64,000 nucleotides of DNA from Terramyces sp. JEL0728 (lineage: Eukaryota; Chytridiomycota; Chytridiomycetes; Rhizophydiales; Terramycetaceae): positions 62,001 to 126,000 of the forward strand of contig JADIIU010000030.1 of the NCBI GenBank assembly GCA_027603945.1, read 5' to 3'. A program made the position numbers and the translations under genes. Positions 1-12,100 of this stretch are shown here, piece by piece (the first letter of the stretch is position 1; each line of letters begins with the position of its first letter). The notes beneath the pieces were generated by a model. The model had not been told where the DNA came from and did no database searches. It saw nothing but the letters and a program-made list of their open reading frames with translations.

Positions 1-700
1 AATATCCGCGGCTTTCTTGATTCTATATTACGAAACACGTACTCATTGACTGTTTCCTGCAAATTTTGCATATCCTGCTCTCCTTTCTTCAAATCAGTAT
101 CCAAACTGGTAATCTTTATTCGATATTTGTTTGTTAAATCCTCCCTACGTTACCATAACTTACAGTTCCTGGATGGTTTCCTTTTGGACTTCAACTTCAT
201 TGTGGTAGCTATTTAACGCCAAAGTACCTCTCAACTTCAGCGATTGATTTTTTTGCCTGCTATTAATTAAAGTTACAATCAACGGCTTGCCTTGGATCAC
301 GCCAAGTTTTCGTCCCTAGATTAAAAATGCCTACAGTTTCGACTCTAGGCGGTATGTGTGAGTACGCCGTTCTCTTTCTGGTTTCTGACTCGTGTAAAGT
401 TTTGTAATAATTCAGCTTTGTTTTCAGACTTGAAGAATTGGTGCTTAGCGCTTGTATCTGCTCTTTCAAAGAATTTATGTAATCGACATCTGGTTTGTCT
501 TTGATATCTCCACTAAATATTAAAATACCTTTCGGGGTTCCCTTGTTTATCTGCAGGTTGAGTTTGTTCAGTTTTACTAGTAGCCTATGTCAATCCGACA
601 GGTACTTTTTAGTGCTATCGTCATTGGATTTGAGCTTCTTTTTCAACGCAAGATTTTCATCTCTTAAACTGAAGATTTGATCCTCCCGTTCATCCAGCAT
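1..700 (-). CDS. RPGRIP1L-like ciliary transition-zone protein, N-terminal part (runs off the left edge)
   Basis: The gene starts at 700 and runs leftward out of the window, so only about 200 N-terminal residues are visible. They are coiled-coil. A segment with RDEN...KKLLVKLNKL, followed further on by RTAYSHIPPRVET, resembles the N-terminal coiled coil of RPGRIP1/RPGRIP1L, a scaffold of the ciliary transition zone. Introns inferred from frame are 585..605 (21 nt), 209..227 (19 nt) and 145..163 (19 nt). A further one near 260..283 is uncertain because no standard GTA donor restores frame. Removing the 21-nt intron removes the only early in-frame TGA. An ACGCGT box lies 9 bp before the ATG. 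Identity rests on two remembered motifs, so other centriolar coiled-coil proteins are possible. Confidence 0.6.
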
Positions 701-709
701 TTTAGATGG

Positions 710-715
710 ACGCGT
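710..715. promoter_or_regulatory. ACGCGT (MCB-like) box before the RPGRIP1L-like gene
   Basis: A palindromic ACGCGT sits 9 bp upstream of the start codon at 700. The same hexamer at similar distance precedes IFT172, TEX9, the C2-like gene and the LicD-like gene. In other fungi this hexamer is the MluI cell-cycle box bound by MBF; that function here is inference. Confidence 0.4.
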
Positions 716-753
716 TTGTTGACGAAAAAACACAAAAAGAAACAAAAATATGT

Positions 754-3482
754 TTAGTATTGATCAGTATCAGTCTCAACAATATCTTGGTCAACAACAA
801 GGGTAACTTTGGCTTTAAGAGTTCCCGGGATGTCATCATAAACAACGAATCTTGCTGGAGAGCCGGTATTGATAGTACCAACCAGCCCTTCCAGCTTGAA
901 CGCTTTCGCAACATTCCAAGTGAGTAAAGACGCCGCATGTTTAGCTTTTTCAAAGTCACTCAATTCGTGATAGTTTGGCAGGTCAGCTACAATCCACCCT
1001 GCTTCCCAAATCAATCCCCTGATAAAATTATCTTCAGGACCGCTAATTGCAACATTTACACCTGCAGCCAGCAATTGAGAGTATGCTGTTGGCGAGCTGC
1101 CAGTAACCAAACATTCCTGTTTGTACCACGAGGAAGGTGTGCATCTTGTTGGGGACAGCACTACAGAAACATTCTTTTTAAATAATTCGCCAGCTAACAC
1201 ATGCGCTTCAGCACCTCCTATAATAACATTGACTGGCAAATTATGTAATAGCGCATAGATTTGGGCTGCTCCATCAACATCGACAGCAACAACACCAGTC
1301 TTGCTCTTTCCAATATTACGGCCAATAGTTGTAATTTGCCCTGCCAAGCTTGATGAAATAGAATTGCTTGGCGGACTAACATCAACTTGGAAATGCTCAG
1401 CGACGTTTCTCTTGATAAATGATGCATCCGATATTTCTATTTTAATAATCAATTACTTTCAGATCCAACACGGAAAGCAGTACTGATGCCCTTAATCATT
1501 GTTGATGACTTGAAAATTGAAATTGCTGTAGTTACTCCAGCTTTAAACGCGGCATCAAGAGCTTTAGAGAATTTTCGTCCAACGTATATCCCATCGGCAG
1601 ATGGTAATAAATCATCAGTGCTGATTTTGCCAGATGAAGTTCCAGGCTCGCTTGCAATCTCTTCAATTCCTAATCTAACACTAGCAGCAACTAATCCAGG
1701 AATAACCCAGCCATTGTTTAAATCAACTTTTTCGCCCTTGACCGCACACTTTGGCCCGATACAAGTAACAGCACCATCCTCAACAACGATTAAACTGTCC
1801 TTTTCCCAAGTAGCTTTTGGTCCGTGAACTAATCCGGCAATGTTGTGATAGGTAATTGTAGAAGTAGCTGCTGGCTTTTCCAGTTTGGAGTGGACATTTT
1901 CCTTTTGGAACGCAGTAGAATCATATTCTTGCGCAATAGATTTACCATAGTCCGCATGCTTAAACGTGGTGTATCCGTCAGTAAAGACACGAAGCGGATG
2001 AGCACCAATTGCAAGAGGATACTTGTCCCAAATAACAACATCTGCATCGTATCCAGGAAGAACATATCCAATTCTCCAGTCTTGCCCCATTTTCTGGGCA
2101 GGTGTAGAGGTGACTGCCTTTAATGCAATATCAGCATCCAAACCATAATGATGCGCTTTAGCTGCCTCATAAATCAAGTTTTGTGCATTCAGCACAGGAT
2201 GGTCTGATTTAAAAGCCACTTGAACACCAGCATCTGTGAGTACTTGAGCAGCTCTAACGGATGAATCATAAGCTTCCTTTTTGTATCCCCAGTGATCAGC
2301 AAATATCGCAGTTGCAATTCCCTCCTTGGCAAGCAGTGGTGCTACTCTCCATGCTTCTAAGGCGTGGTGGAAAGCAGTGATTTTAAAGTTATATTCATGA
2401 CTAAGTCGAATCAACGCTTCCAGATCATAAGACTAGGTTAAAAAGGGATCACTTCGTAACAATGTGCATTTAATTTGACTTTTCCTCTCAGCAGTGCAAT
2501 CATTGACTCGTCATCAACTGGCTCTGGGAATCTAGTCTTGATCCTGGAATGTGCTTTTTTTGAATGTGCTTTGTAAAGAGTTTCTGCTTCATAGCACCAT
2601 TGATCTTGCACAATCAATGACTGGTAAGCATCATCGAATCGTTTACGGAACAGGTACCCTAATCCAAGACGCGATTCCGGTAATTGGTTCTTTCTGCGAC
2701 CATTATTGATTGGATTTTCACCGCATGCCATCTTCATCCATCGCCACGTAGGACCATCTTGTGCTTCCATTCCTGCGTTCAACAGCATATCTTCAGATCT
2801 GTTGCTTGGGAATAATCGGTGTTTGACAGCAAATGCTTCGCCGCCCATTGCAGTACCAGAACCAGGCAAGATAAGCGAAGTAGTTACACCACCAGAGTTG
2901 ATAATTCCAATAGCATTATCGTATGGAGAGAACCCATCCAGCGATCTTAAATACGGTCTGGTTGAAGATTCGCTCATTTCGTTTGTATCCGAGGCACCAG
3001 CAAAAGCAGGCCATGAATCCAACCCCGCGTGGCTATATTAAACACAAATACCTGTGCATATCAACAATGCCAGGAGTAACATAATGCCCACGAGCCTCAA
3101 TAATTTCACCATTGAAATTTTGGACAAGATCGTTTCCAACTTTGACGATAATACCTTCTTGGAACAGGATATTAACATTTCTTGATAAATGGCCGTCTCC
3201 GTTCCATAAGGTAGCGTTCTTGATCAAGACTGGTGGAGTTGGTTGCTCGCCGCCCAAGTTGTATCGCGGGTTCTTTGTGCGATGTTTAGGAACTACAGGA
3301 TCGTAAGTTCGTGCTCTGCATTGCGCTAATCCATCCAAAAACACTGATTTTTCAATCCCAATTTCTTGATTTGGGTCTTTCGAGATTAAATATGTAGAGA
3401 CTAGGAATCCCAAGATCAGCGATGGAACTGCTAGCCATGTAAGCTGAAAATTTTGTTGTCGATGTAACGGTTTGTACGTCAT
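754..3482 (-). CDS. Membrane-anchored amidohydrolase-superfamily metallohydrolase
   Basis: Four exons (3482..3052, 3032..2453, 2432..1457, 1436..754) joined by introns of 19, 20 and 20 nt give about 889 residues. An N-terminal hydrophobic segment (residues ~15-35, LAVPSLILGFLVSTYLI) suggests a type II anchor. The composite N-terminal beta domain leads into PGIVDMHSHAG, the first metal-binding HxH motif of amidohydrolases. This motif appears only after the 19-nt intron is removed, which also confirms the splice. NAHCYE and AFHHALEAW further on match later metal-ligand strands. It looks like the large fungal amidohydrolase-related proteins. The substrate cannot be told from sequence. No AATAAA overlaps the TAA stop, unlike many neighbours. 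Confidence 0.8.
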
Positions 3483-3674
3483 TTGGTATAATTTTTCAAA
3501 CGGTAATTTAAATCAAATGGTGCACACGCGCATTGATTGCTCATTAAATGCAAGGGTTGAAACGAGCCTTACCGGGAACATATATGGATAACACAAGGTT
3601 CATATCAACTCGAAATGAATCTCAAAGCTCAAGATCAAACTTTGGTATAGCTCTTGAAATATATGATGATTTTA

Positions 3675-4571
3675 TTACAAGTCAAATATTTTCCCGTCTT
3701 TAACGTTATTAACTATACTGCCTTCTACCTGTACGATTACCCCACGTTCAACCAGGACATCCTCACCAGTCAGCCCATTCTTGCCTTGAACAGTCATTCG
3801 TTTCTTCATCAAAAAAGTCCCATATGCTTGGTGAGCTACCAAGGGCAGCATATCATTTTCGTGTAAAACTAGCAGCTTCTTCAACCCCGATAACCCCATC
3901 AATGATTTTTTGTTGGGCAAGTCGGATTTGTAGATAGCATCAGATAGCCCGTTGGTAGTACAGTCATACCCTCTCCAGAGTATTAGTTGGAAGGCGTCTT
4001 GTTCAGTATCCCATTCAGCCATTCTGGCGTCAAACTGAACTATGGGCTTCATTCCATCTCCGTCAGTGAGGCTGCTCAGTCCAAGCAAGACTAGTTGCTG
4101 TGCCAAAACTACAGAGGCAAGCGAGGCAGTAAGTGAAATGATTTTATCGTGCTTTCCAGAAAACATGTGTTCACCAAAACAGTCTTTGTCAGGATTGTAA
4201 TGCGTGGGTAGCACAACTGTAATTTCGTCACTCTGAGTGAAGCCATACTTTGCCTGGGTTTCTTGCATGATTGCTTTAAGTGTAGTTCCCATGGCTATTC
4301 CAAACTTTTCATTGTACTTTTTCTCTGGAAACAGCCGTTTGCTTTGTCTGCTGAATCCTCTTAAATCCAGTCTTATTGTCAGCCATTTCTCGTTGCTGTG
4401 CTGCTGGCGAATTTCTTTTTCCTTTTGTCGTATCATGTCTCCCAATTCAGTCCATACTGGTTTCTCTATGCTGGGCCATGCTTGGTGCTTTACGTCAGCA
4501 CTGAATTTCATCAGCTCGCAAGCCTTTAATTGTTGATAAATCGACATTTTGGATAATATTTTTTCCTTCAT
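3675..4571 (-). CDS. Thg1-like protein (tRNA-His guanylyltransferase family)
   Basis: A single exon of 298 residues. LDLRGFSR corresponds to the first metal-binding aspartate region of the Thg1 palm domain, SDEI to the second catalytic Asp-Glu, and FDARMAEWDTEQDAFQLILW followed by RGYDCTTNGLSDAIY to the conserved C-terminal Thg1 block. Family members add a nucleotide to the 5' end of tRNA-His or repair tRNA 5' ends in the 3'-5' direction. The N-terminal motif differs from canonical Thg1, so it may be a Thg1-like protein rather than the essential tRNA-His enzyme. The stop codon lies inside TAATAAA, a likely poly(A) signal. Confidence 0.75.
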   Translation of the reverse strand: MKEKILSKMSIYQQLKACELMKFSADVKHQAWPSIEKPVWTELGDMIRQKEKEIRQQHSNEKWLTIRLDLRGFSRQSKRLFPEKKYNEKFGIAMGTTLKAIMQETQAKYGFTQSDEITVVLPTHYNPDKDCFGEHMFSGKHDKIISLTASLASVVLAQQLVLLGLSSLTDGDGMKPIVQFDARMAEWDTEQDAFQLILWRGYDCTTNGLSDAIYKSDLPNKKSLMGLSGLKKLLVLHENDMLPLVAHQAYGTFLMKKRMTVQGKNGLTGEDVLVERGVIVQVEGSIVNNVKDGKIFDL

Positions 4572-4713
4572 TTTATCCTCAAGTGGCAGTCAAAATCAGA
4601 TGACTCGTCCAGCAAAGTCATGCAATACTGGTAATTTGAGATAAGCTTGATTGCTCGGCATCCGACTCGTATGCATCGCACTGAAGCATCACAGAACATG
4701 AAATAACAATACT

Positions 4714-7199
4714 TTATTCCCACTTGCAAAACCTTTCGTGGGAATCAGGATTCAAAACTTTTTGATGAATAAGGCAGTGGATGAAAAACTCTGCTGTAAC
4801 AATACGTCCACCAGCTCGCTGCAAAAGTTTATCTTTCTGATCCGGTTCATTCTCGCACAGCACAAAATCGCAATCAGGCAATTCTTTGCGGTTGGATATA
4901 ATAGCCTCACTGCATTTGAGGATCTCTGTCCAATCTGATTTGGGGTTATAAACTAGATTAATACAGAGTACCATGGATTTTAACGCCTTTGAATATTCCA
5001 TAGTTTGATACTGGAGCACTGCTCCAATGGCGCAAAATTAACGATTCGCCATTACTTAGTCTATACGAATCAAATTCCAAGAGACGGTTCTCTTTGATCG
5101 AATCGCTAATCCACATACACGATATTATAGGTATTCCTAATGCTATGTTAAGGAAAAATACCCAGTGCCATCAAGTATTTTTTTGTTCTTAATGGTCGAG
5201 ACGCAATCAGTAAAATGAACGGAGGTGTCTTGTTGATTTGAGCTCTACCTTGGAAATAGCTAGAAATGGAAGAAATCACAGTTCCACCAGATTGTTTGAC
5301 TTGTTTCAATACAAATTCTTTGTCATTCAGCCATTTGAAAAGCTCATCATCCTTTTTATCTGTTGGGTTGGTGGAATACGATAGAATAAACCCATAGCCT
5401 TTGAACAATCGTGAATTTTCTGGTTCTTTTTCTGTTTTCATCTTCTTTTTAGTTGATTTCGGTACAGCTTGCTTTCTCTTTTTTGTTGCTGGAGATTTTT
5501 GTGTTGGACGGTAATCTTCATCTGCACTATTATCAGGTTCAGTTGAAGATTCGCTATCAGCCCTTTTCCTTATCGGTGAAGACTGGAATTTTCTGTTCAT
5601 ATTGAGTTTTTCTTTTGGCAGCACTACTGATCGAGAAACATTTCGTCGCTGGTTGCATTTGAAACAGCAATTTTCATTCTGATTGGTTTTGTATTTTTTT
5701 GTTAGTACAGCGCTGCACATTTTGCATAGATTTCCTCTTTGCATATCTCTATCAGATTCAGTAATTTTTCTCGTTCTTGAACGGAAATCAGTGACAACAT
5801 CTTCCTCCATCGCATTGCTGGTCAGTTCTTGTGAGCCGGCCAAGAATGGATTGACATTCTCTTTTAATTTTTCAGTCGCATCAAGTTGAGAAGCGTTGAA
5901 TTCGGGCTTTTCTTTAGAAACATTAATTTTTGGGATGGCCAGCAAGTCAGTCCCTAATCTTTCCAACTCTTCTTGATTCATTTCCTGTTCTGCATTATGG
6001 TTAGATTGCGGAGTTGCCAGAATGACTTTTTCTGAGTGTTGGACAATATCATGCTGCAATATCTCTGATTCACAATCAGATTCATCCACCTCTTGTATTG
6101 AGGTATTAGTAAAATCCATTTCAGATCCAAATTCTTTATATTCTTGCTTTGATTTTTCAATCATTCTTGCCAACATCAAAACATCTTCATCCTGCGAATG
6201 AATAAATGGATTTGAAGAATAAAGAGGCTGGGTTGGTTGAAAATTGATATCTTTTTCACAAGTGAAATATGGAGTTGATTTATGGTCCATATCTACTTTC
6301 TTTGATTGAGATGGCGACAAGTGTAATTTGATTTTATATTCGGGGTCTAGTTCCATCTCTTGATTTTCCTGTGAATGTGGTTCCTGTGAATGTGATTCCT
6401 GTGAATGTGATTCCTGTGAATGTGACTCCTGTGAATGTGGTTCCTGTGAATGTGACTCCTGTGAATGTGGTTCATGCTCATCAGTTTGTAGTTCTTTCGG
6501 AGTATCTAATATCATACCTTCTTCCTGAGTACTAGGTACAGGCTTTGCTGGTAAAGTGGGAGTCTCCTCCACTAGCTTCTCTGGAGTGCTCGGAATTTCA
6601 TCCACAGATTTCTCCAGTACATTTGGCTCCTGATCTTGCACATTGTCAGTTGCAATTAGTAGCTCTTGTGAAATATTCATTGAAATACCCAACTCTAAAC
6701 TTTCAATTTGATTTTCGATATTAGCAGGATAAACTATTATATTTTCTACTGATAATGCACTCTCCTGCCTTAAAATTGAATTATTGTCCATGTCCGGATG
6801 AATGTCCACTTCTAGTAAAATACTTTCCTTAGTATTTGAATCTTTCCAAGACACAGTTTCAATTGATAAATCTTTATGGTTATCAATAATAGATATATCT
6901 TCAATCGAATCCTTGATTTCAATTATTTGCTTCACAGGAGAGATGTTGAATAAATTGGGACTGGCAGCCTCAGGAACATGGATATACTGACTAAATAGTT
7001 CCTTTTGGATGCGATCATTTTCATCGCTATCAATTGCAATTATATTATTTTGGTTTGTTAATTCCTGGGCTGGCTGGAGAGAGGTTCCGGGGGTTGGAAG
7101 ATCTAAAGGCTGCGTTATTGATTCTGTTGTATTTCCTGACAAATCAAAGCTCAATTGGATTATTGGTGGATTCAAGCTGTACTTGTATATTTGTTTCAT
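4714..7199 (-). CDS. 53BP1/Crb2/Rad9-like checkpoint mediator with tandem BRCT and SQ cluster
   Basis: Three exons (7199..5162, 5142..4973, 4953..4714) with two 19-nt introns give about 815 residues. The last ~240 residues form a tandem BRCT module: FKGYGFILSY opens the first repeat, LGIPIISCMWISDSI carries its conserved tryptophan, and a second repeat follows after the second intron. This matches the order and motifs of the C terminus of 53BP1. The first half is acidic and disordered, with about eight HSQE/HSQN repeats (residues ~243-280), an SQ cluster of the type phosphorylated by ATM/ATR kinases. Two paired cysteine motifs (CKMC and CCFKC, residues ~485-515) may bind zinc. I see no clear Tudor domain. 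The gene is divergent from the next, 45 bp apart. Its stop lies within GAATAAA. Confidence 0.75.
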
Positions 7200-7244
7200 G
7201 AAAAAAAGTGAAAATACAATAGATAAGCTCAGATATAAAGAAAA

Positions 7245-7613
7245 ATGGAAGGTAATATCGTAAAATGGCTGGAGATGCAGAAGCGGCAGTGCGAACCGGC
7301 TTGTGGTATAAGCAACCCCGAAAATCAAATCGTAGAGTTTATACTTGCGAATCAAGGAATCTGTATTTACCAACTCGCTGCGCTGGAACTGCAAACAAAA
7401 GACAAGATTACTACCGTATTGAATATCGCAATACACACTATGACTGGATCAAACAAATTGTTCAAATATATAAAACAAATCAAGCAAATACGAGTAATTG
7501 GGTATGGAATGAACGCCACTGTTTATACTGTAGATGAAGATTATAATATGGAATATGAATCATCCAAGCAGCGAATCGCGTCTATTTTACTCAGCAGTAA
7601 ATCGCAGCAGTAG
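7245..7613 (+). CDS. Small unknown protein, 122 aa
   Basis: An open frame of 122 residues starts 45 bp from the divergent BRCT gene. It has a mixed, globular-looking composition (cysteines at residues 16 and 20, a middle segment ENQIVEFILANQGICIYQL that could form helices of a winged-helix fold, and an acidic end). I do not recognise the family. A second open frame (7265..7537) overlaps it in another phase, but its composition is poorer in hydrophobic periodicity. The stop is TAG with no overlapping AATAAA. Whether the gene is expressed is uncertain. Confidence 0.45.
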   Translation: MEGNIVKWLEMQKRQCEPACGISNPENQIVEFILANQGICIYQLAALELQTKDKITTVLNIAIHTMTGSNKLFKYIKQIKQIRVIGYGMNATVYTVDEDYNMEYESSKQRIASILLSSKSQQ

Positions 7614-8063
7614 CCAAAGAGTTCAAGTAAAAGAGATTTCAATCGTGTAGTAGACTGGAGCCTGCATCCAAGAAACGCCCTTCCAATTCTGACAGCGGTA
7701 TAAAAGATCACGTCGCCGCTGATTGTTGATTTCAAGAAAGAAATCAATACGGCATTCATTTTGTGGCTGTGGTACATTTCACTGTAATTTCATGCAGAAA
7801 GTAATTCCAGATCTACGACATACACAGGAGATGCGGCATTTATCTGAATCCTATGCGGTTTACGAAATCTGGTGTTTCCTTTGGAAAATGTAGACCATGC
7901 AGCAATTACCTATCCTGCTTCTGTTATTGCAAGTCCTCAAGAAATATAAAAAACCGTGTATTATTTATAATGTTTGAATGTTGTGTACCGAATAATGATA
8001 GAGAAATTCCACTACCGTTTGGCGTGATTTAAATTTAAACAAAAACGCGTCCACTCGCACTGA
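7614..8063. other. Intergenic region, no gene recognised
   Basis: About 450 bp between two + strand genes, long for this compact region. No tRNA A or B box and no U1, U2, U5 or U6 snRNA landmark was found by eye. The right end carries an ACGCGT box 13 bp before the next start. A small RNA gene cannot be excluded. Confidence 0.4.
8045..8050. promoter_or_regulatory. ACGCGT box before the LicD-like gene
   Basis: ACGCGT followed by CCA lies 13 bp before the ATG at 8064. The same ACGCGTCCA stretch precedes the RPGRIP1L-like gene on the opposite strand. Confidence 0.4.
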
Positions 8064-9169
8064 ATGTATACATTTCCAAAACTACGCAAATCAAGGGGGA
8101 TATTAATCTTCAGTTTGATTGGATTAAACATTGCTATATTGTATTTACTTGGATACTTTGATACTGCGGATAATATTAAAGTTGAGGTATTTTCGGTACA
8201 ACAACCCTTTGTTAGACAGCCGTATAAAACTGATATTGTTTTAACCGGATGCGGAATCGATTGCGTTGTTCATTATCAGCTACTTGCACCAGATACTAAT
8301 CAAAAATTTATCGAATGGGAAATGAAAACAAACCCGGAAGGATATCCATTTGATATCCCTTTGGGCACGCAGCTATTGCCTGCTGAACAAAGTTTTATTG
8401 AATCAAAAAGTGATTTAAGGGAGAATCAGGATTTAAAGTACTTTTATGAAGATGAAAATATCCACCATCTTGATCTTCGTTTTTCAAAAGGTGCTGCGTT
8501 AGAGGGTAAAAAATACGAGATTATCCATGAACTGTTCAAACAATGGTGCTTTATGTTAATTCTAGGGCTCTGTTCAGTGATTCAGTAGAGATCCCGTACT
8601 GGATTATGCATGGCAGTCTATTAGGCTGGAAATGGGGAGGCAGGACCATGCCTTTTGATGATGATGTTGACATACAGGTTATTGCTAATAATTTGTATGA
8701 TCTTGAAAAATACCACAACAAAACCATTGCTGGCCATGTAACCTTTTTCTTATCCCAGTATATTCTAGAGGTCAATCCGAATCATGCGGTGAGAATGAAA
8801 CAGGCAAACAATGTCATTGATGCCAGGTTTATAGATACCCGGAATGGGCATTTTATTGATATTACTGGCGTATCTAAATCCAGAAGGGTTTATGCTTGCA
8901 AGACGCCGCAATTCTACACTTTTAACAGCTTGTTTCCCCTCGTTCGGACCACATTTGAAGGTATTCCCACATGGAGACCAAACCAGTACCAAAAATTGAT
9001 TTTGCGCGAATATGAAGACAAACCATTCTATAAGGTAACCAAAACTTACACCAGGAATACAATTTCAATTTTAAAACGGGTAACTGGGAAAAATCATTTT
9101 CGCGTAAAACAAAAAGTAGTAAGCCAAACGGAGTACAGGGAGTCAATAAAAACAAATAAACTAATTTGA
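8064..9169 (+). CDS. LicD/fukutin-family nucleotidyltransferase-like type II membrane protein
   Basis: Two exons (8064..8545, 8566..9169) with one 20-nt intron give 361 residues. Residues ~13-32 form a transmembrane anchor (GILIFSLIGLNIAILYLLGY). The intron removal joins QWALFSDSVEIPYWIMHGSL to GWKWGGRTMPFDDDVDIQV. The last string, with GR..PFDDDVD, is the hallmark of the LicD/fukutin/FKRP fold, where the acidic residues bind metal. Relatives transfer phosphocholine or ribitol-phosphate onto glycans in the secretory pathway, so a Golgi glycan-modifying role is likely; donor and acceptor are unknown. Its stop lies 9 bp from the stop of convergent IFT172. Confidence 0.8.
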
Positions 9170-9178
9170 TTTATTAAA

Positions 9179-12100
9179 TCATGTAAAGTAAATAGGAGCC
9201 TGGCTGGATCGGCACCACGGGCAGGCCTATTGTCAATTAAACTTACTCTTTCGATCATAACGTACTTATTCCAGTCGTCTTTGTTTGCGAATTTGGAGCA
9301 TGTTGTGCATTTAACTCTATTTCTCGATAACGGGTACCCGGTAACGACACAAGGCTCGTACACCTTTTTACAGCTGTAACAGTCCAGAGATGCGTCGTAG
9401 ATTACAGTTTTACAATTTTCACACTCTCTTTTGTCTGTTTCTTGGTTTACCTTTTGATCTAATGATATCTGTAACACCCAATCTCTAATTTGTTCGATTT
9501 TTTCATTCTACTTTAGATAAACAGTACTTGAATGGCTTTGGATGGAAGTTCTACATCAAACGGAACATCGGTGTTGATAAAATCAGTGTTCTCGATCATT
9601 GAGAGGTCGCCTTCCTCAATTGCCTCACTCAAATCCAAATATCTGTTCCAACATACAAATGCCATGGACAGCATTCCGGAATTCTAATTTAGATAAATAA
9701 TACCTTTGCTGCTTGACCGGCTTCCAAAAACGTCTTGTCTGCTGGCAGGATGTTTGTGTATCTGAGCAATGCAATAGCTTGTTTTGCTGCAAAGTACAGC
9801 AAATCACGCTTCTTTGAGCATGAACAATGCAAAGTCATATAATGCGCAATTGTCAAGTATAACCCAAAGGCTTCCAGCAATTTCGGATTTGCAGTAATTC
9901 CCGTGCCGTGGATTAGTTGGAAAAGCATATTTCTTAGTGAAGCGATATTTTCAGAGGTAGCGTTTCTATCCTTTAGCACTGCAACTGATATTCTCTTGTA
10001 CAACTCCAAGTTATTTTGTGAAGGCGGGGCTCCATATTGATTAATTACACTGACTGCAGTGTGGAAATTACCTTGGGTAACCAGCAAGGTGCAGTAGCTT
10101 GCCAAGTATTTGCCGAGTACTTCAATATTCATACCTGCAGCCGCAGTCTCCAAGCACTTTTCCCATTCTCCTCTCTGCGCAAACACTTCCAAACCTGCGT
10201 TTACATCAACCTCAACTAATGCGTCGCCGTGGCCAGATGTTTTGAGGTGTTTCACATAAGCGTATTCAACATAGTCGGTGTATTTTGGTGCATAAGTTAC
10301 AATGTGTCTTGCCTTTTCCCAGAGTCCTCCAGCAATGAAGGTATCGATTGCATCCTTCAATTGTTCAATTCCAGCATAGAGCTCTCCTGCCGTATCGAAT
10401 TTGCCAATTTCAACAAGCTTTTTGCAGGCTGCGACGACGATTTCTTTGCCTTTTTCCGGCACAAACTTGACTGCAAGATCTGCAGCTCTCCCCCATTTTT
10501 CTTCGAGTAAATCTAAATCCTCGGTGTGAGAAGTGGAGAGTTTCAAATACATTTCGACGGCGCGAAGATATTCTTTTTGAAGCTCAAAAGCTTTTGCTGT
10601 TTTGATCAAATGGTCCTTTCCAGCATCTGATTGTCCAGAGAGATACCTATCATATTCTTGGTGCAGTTCTGCCGCTTTATTCGGAACATACTGCTTTGTA
10701 AACCTTAGGGCCTCTTTCCAGTTGTTGCTCTCCTTGTACATCTTTATAGCCAATTCCGGTCTTTGAGCTCTTAGAATCAGTGATTCTGCTTTTGCAAATT
10801 CATTCTTTGAAAATAGAACCTTTGCTTGTCCAATCAATACTTCTGGGACACTGACCGGTTCATGGTTTTCTGCAACAGCCAATGCTGCTTCCCAGTGTTC
10901 ATCGTGAATGTACATCAAAATAGCTTCTCTAGGCTTCCCAGCCAAAATGAAAGCAGTTTCGGCTTCTTTGAACTTTCCTTCATCTTCCAAAAACATTGCG
11001 TGCTTGTAGTGTACATCTGCCAGCTTATGTTTATCTGCAAATCTAGATAGTTCAAAAGCAAAGTCAAATGCTCCATTTTCAGTCGCAAAGTCTATAGCGG
11101 AATCGAGGAGGTTGAATTTCGTGAGCAATTTTACGGCAGATTCACCTCCCAAGGATCTTGCCCACAGATATGCAACCTGCTTTGCTGAATTTGGACCACC
11201 ATGAGATTTGCCCACTCTATAGGCTTCTTCAAACATGTTGTTTGAGCAATACATGTTTATTGCAGATTTGAAATCGCTCGCTTCTACAAAGTGATATTCT
11301 GCTTGTTTCAGGTTTCCTTCCGATTCCAACGTCTTTCCAAGATATAGATGGGTTTCGTTTAGCAAGTCATTGTGGTATTGTGTGACCAATCGAATCATAT
11401 TGTCATAGTTTTGGTGGTTTTTGTACATATTGATTGCTAAATCTGGTTCTCCAACAGTAATGTACAGTTTCTCTGCGTCTTTCAGCTTTCCTTGAGATTC
11501 CATCTCTTTTGCTTGTGCAATATACCAGCTCGAAACATTTTCTTTTGACATATACGAGATTGCCAAGCTGTGTGCCTTTTCCCATTTGTTTGCATTTGTG
11601 TACATTTCAACTGCATCTTGTGGATTGCCGGCCTCAACGTAATATTTCTCTGCCAAACTTGTCTCTCCCACAGATTTAAAATGCTCTGCCATTTGTAGAA
11701 CACACGGCCTTGCTTGGTCGCTTGATTGAAGGGTATCCACTATGCTGACTGCTTTCTTCCACTGCTTTGCCAAAATGGCTGCTTCTAACGCTTTGATGGA
11801 TTTTCCGGCTTCGATAAAGTGATTAATTGCTCCGTCCGTTTGTTTTTGAGTCATTAAAAAGTCGCCCCATTGCTAATGTTAATCAGAGTTACCTCTTCCA
11901 ATTTTACAACCTCAGACGGATAGAGTACCCGCGATAAATCCACTGCTGCTCGGAATGCCTTTCCTTTCCTGTAGGCATCTAATGCCCTCTCATTGCCGCC
12001 CAATCTTTCGTATAGTTCACCTGCCTTTGCAAACAATCCTCCCTTATACAGCGCGCCAGCAACTCTTTCAGTTAATTCTACATTGTTAAACAAGCTGTTT

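Noticed and set aside
7265..7537. 90-codon frame overlapping the small gene at 7245
   Set aside because: Either frame is possible; the longer one was kept because its hydrophobic pattern looks more like a folded protein.
9094..9178. Unspliced IFT172 frame overlapping the 3' end of the LicD-like gene
   Set aside because: A standard 20-nt intron at 9227..9246 shifts the frame to the family's CPWC ending and a TGA at 9179, so the two genes do not overlap.
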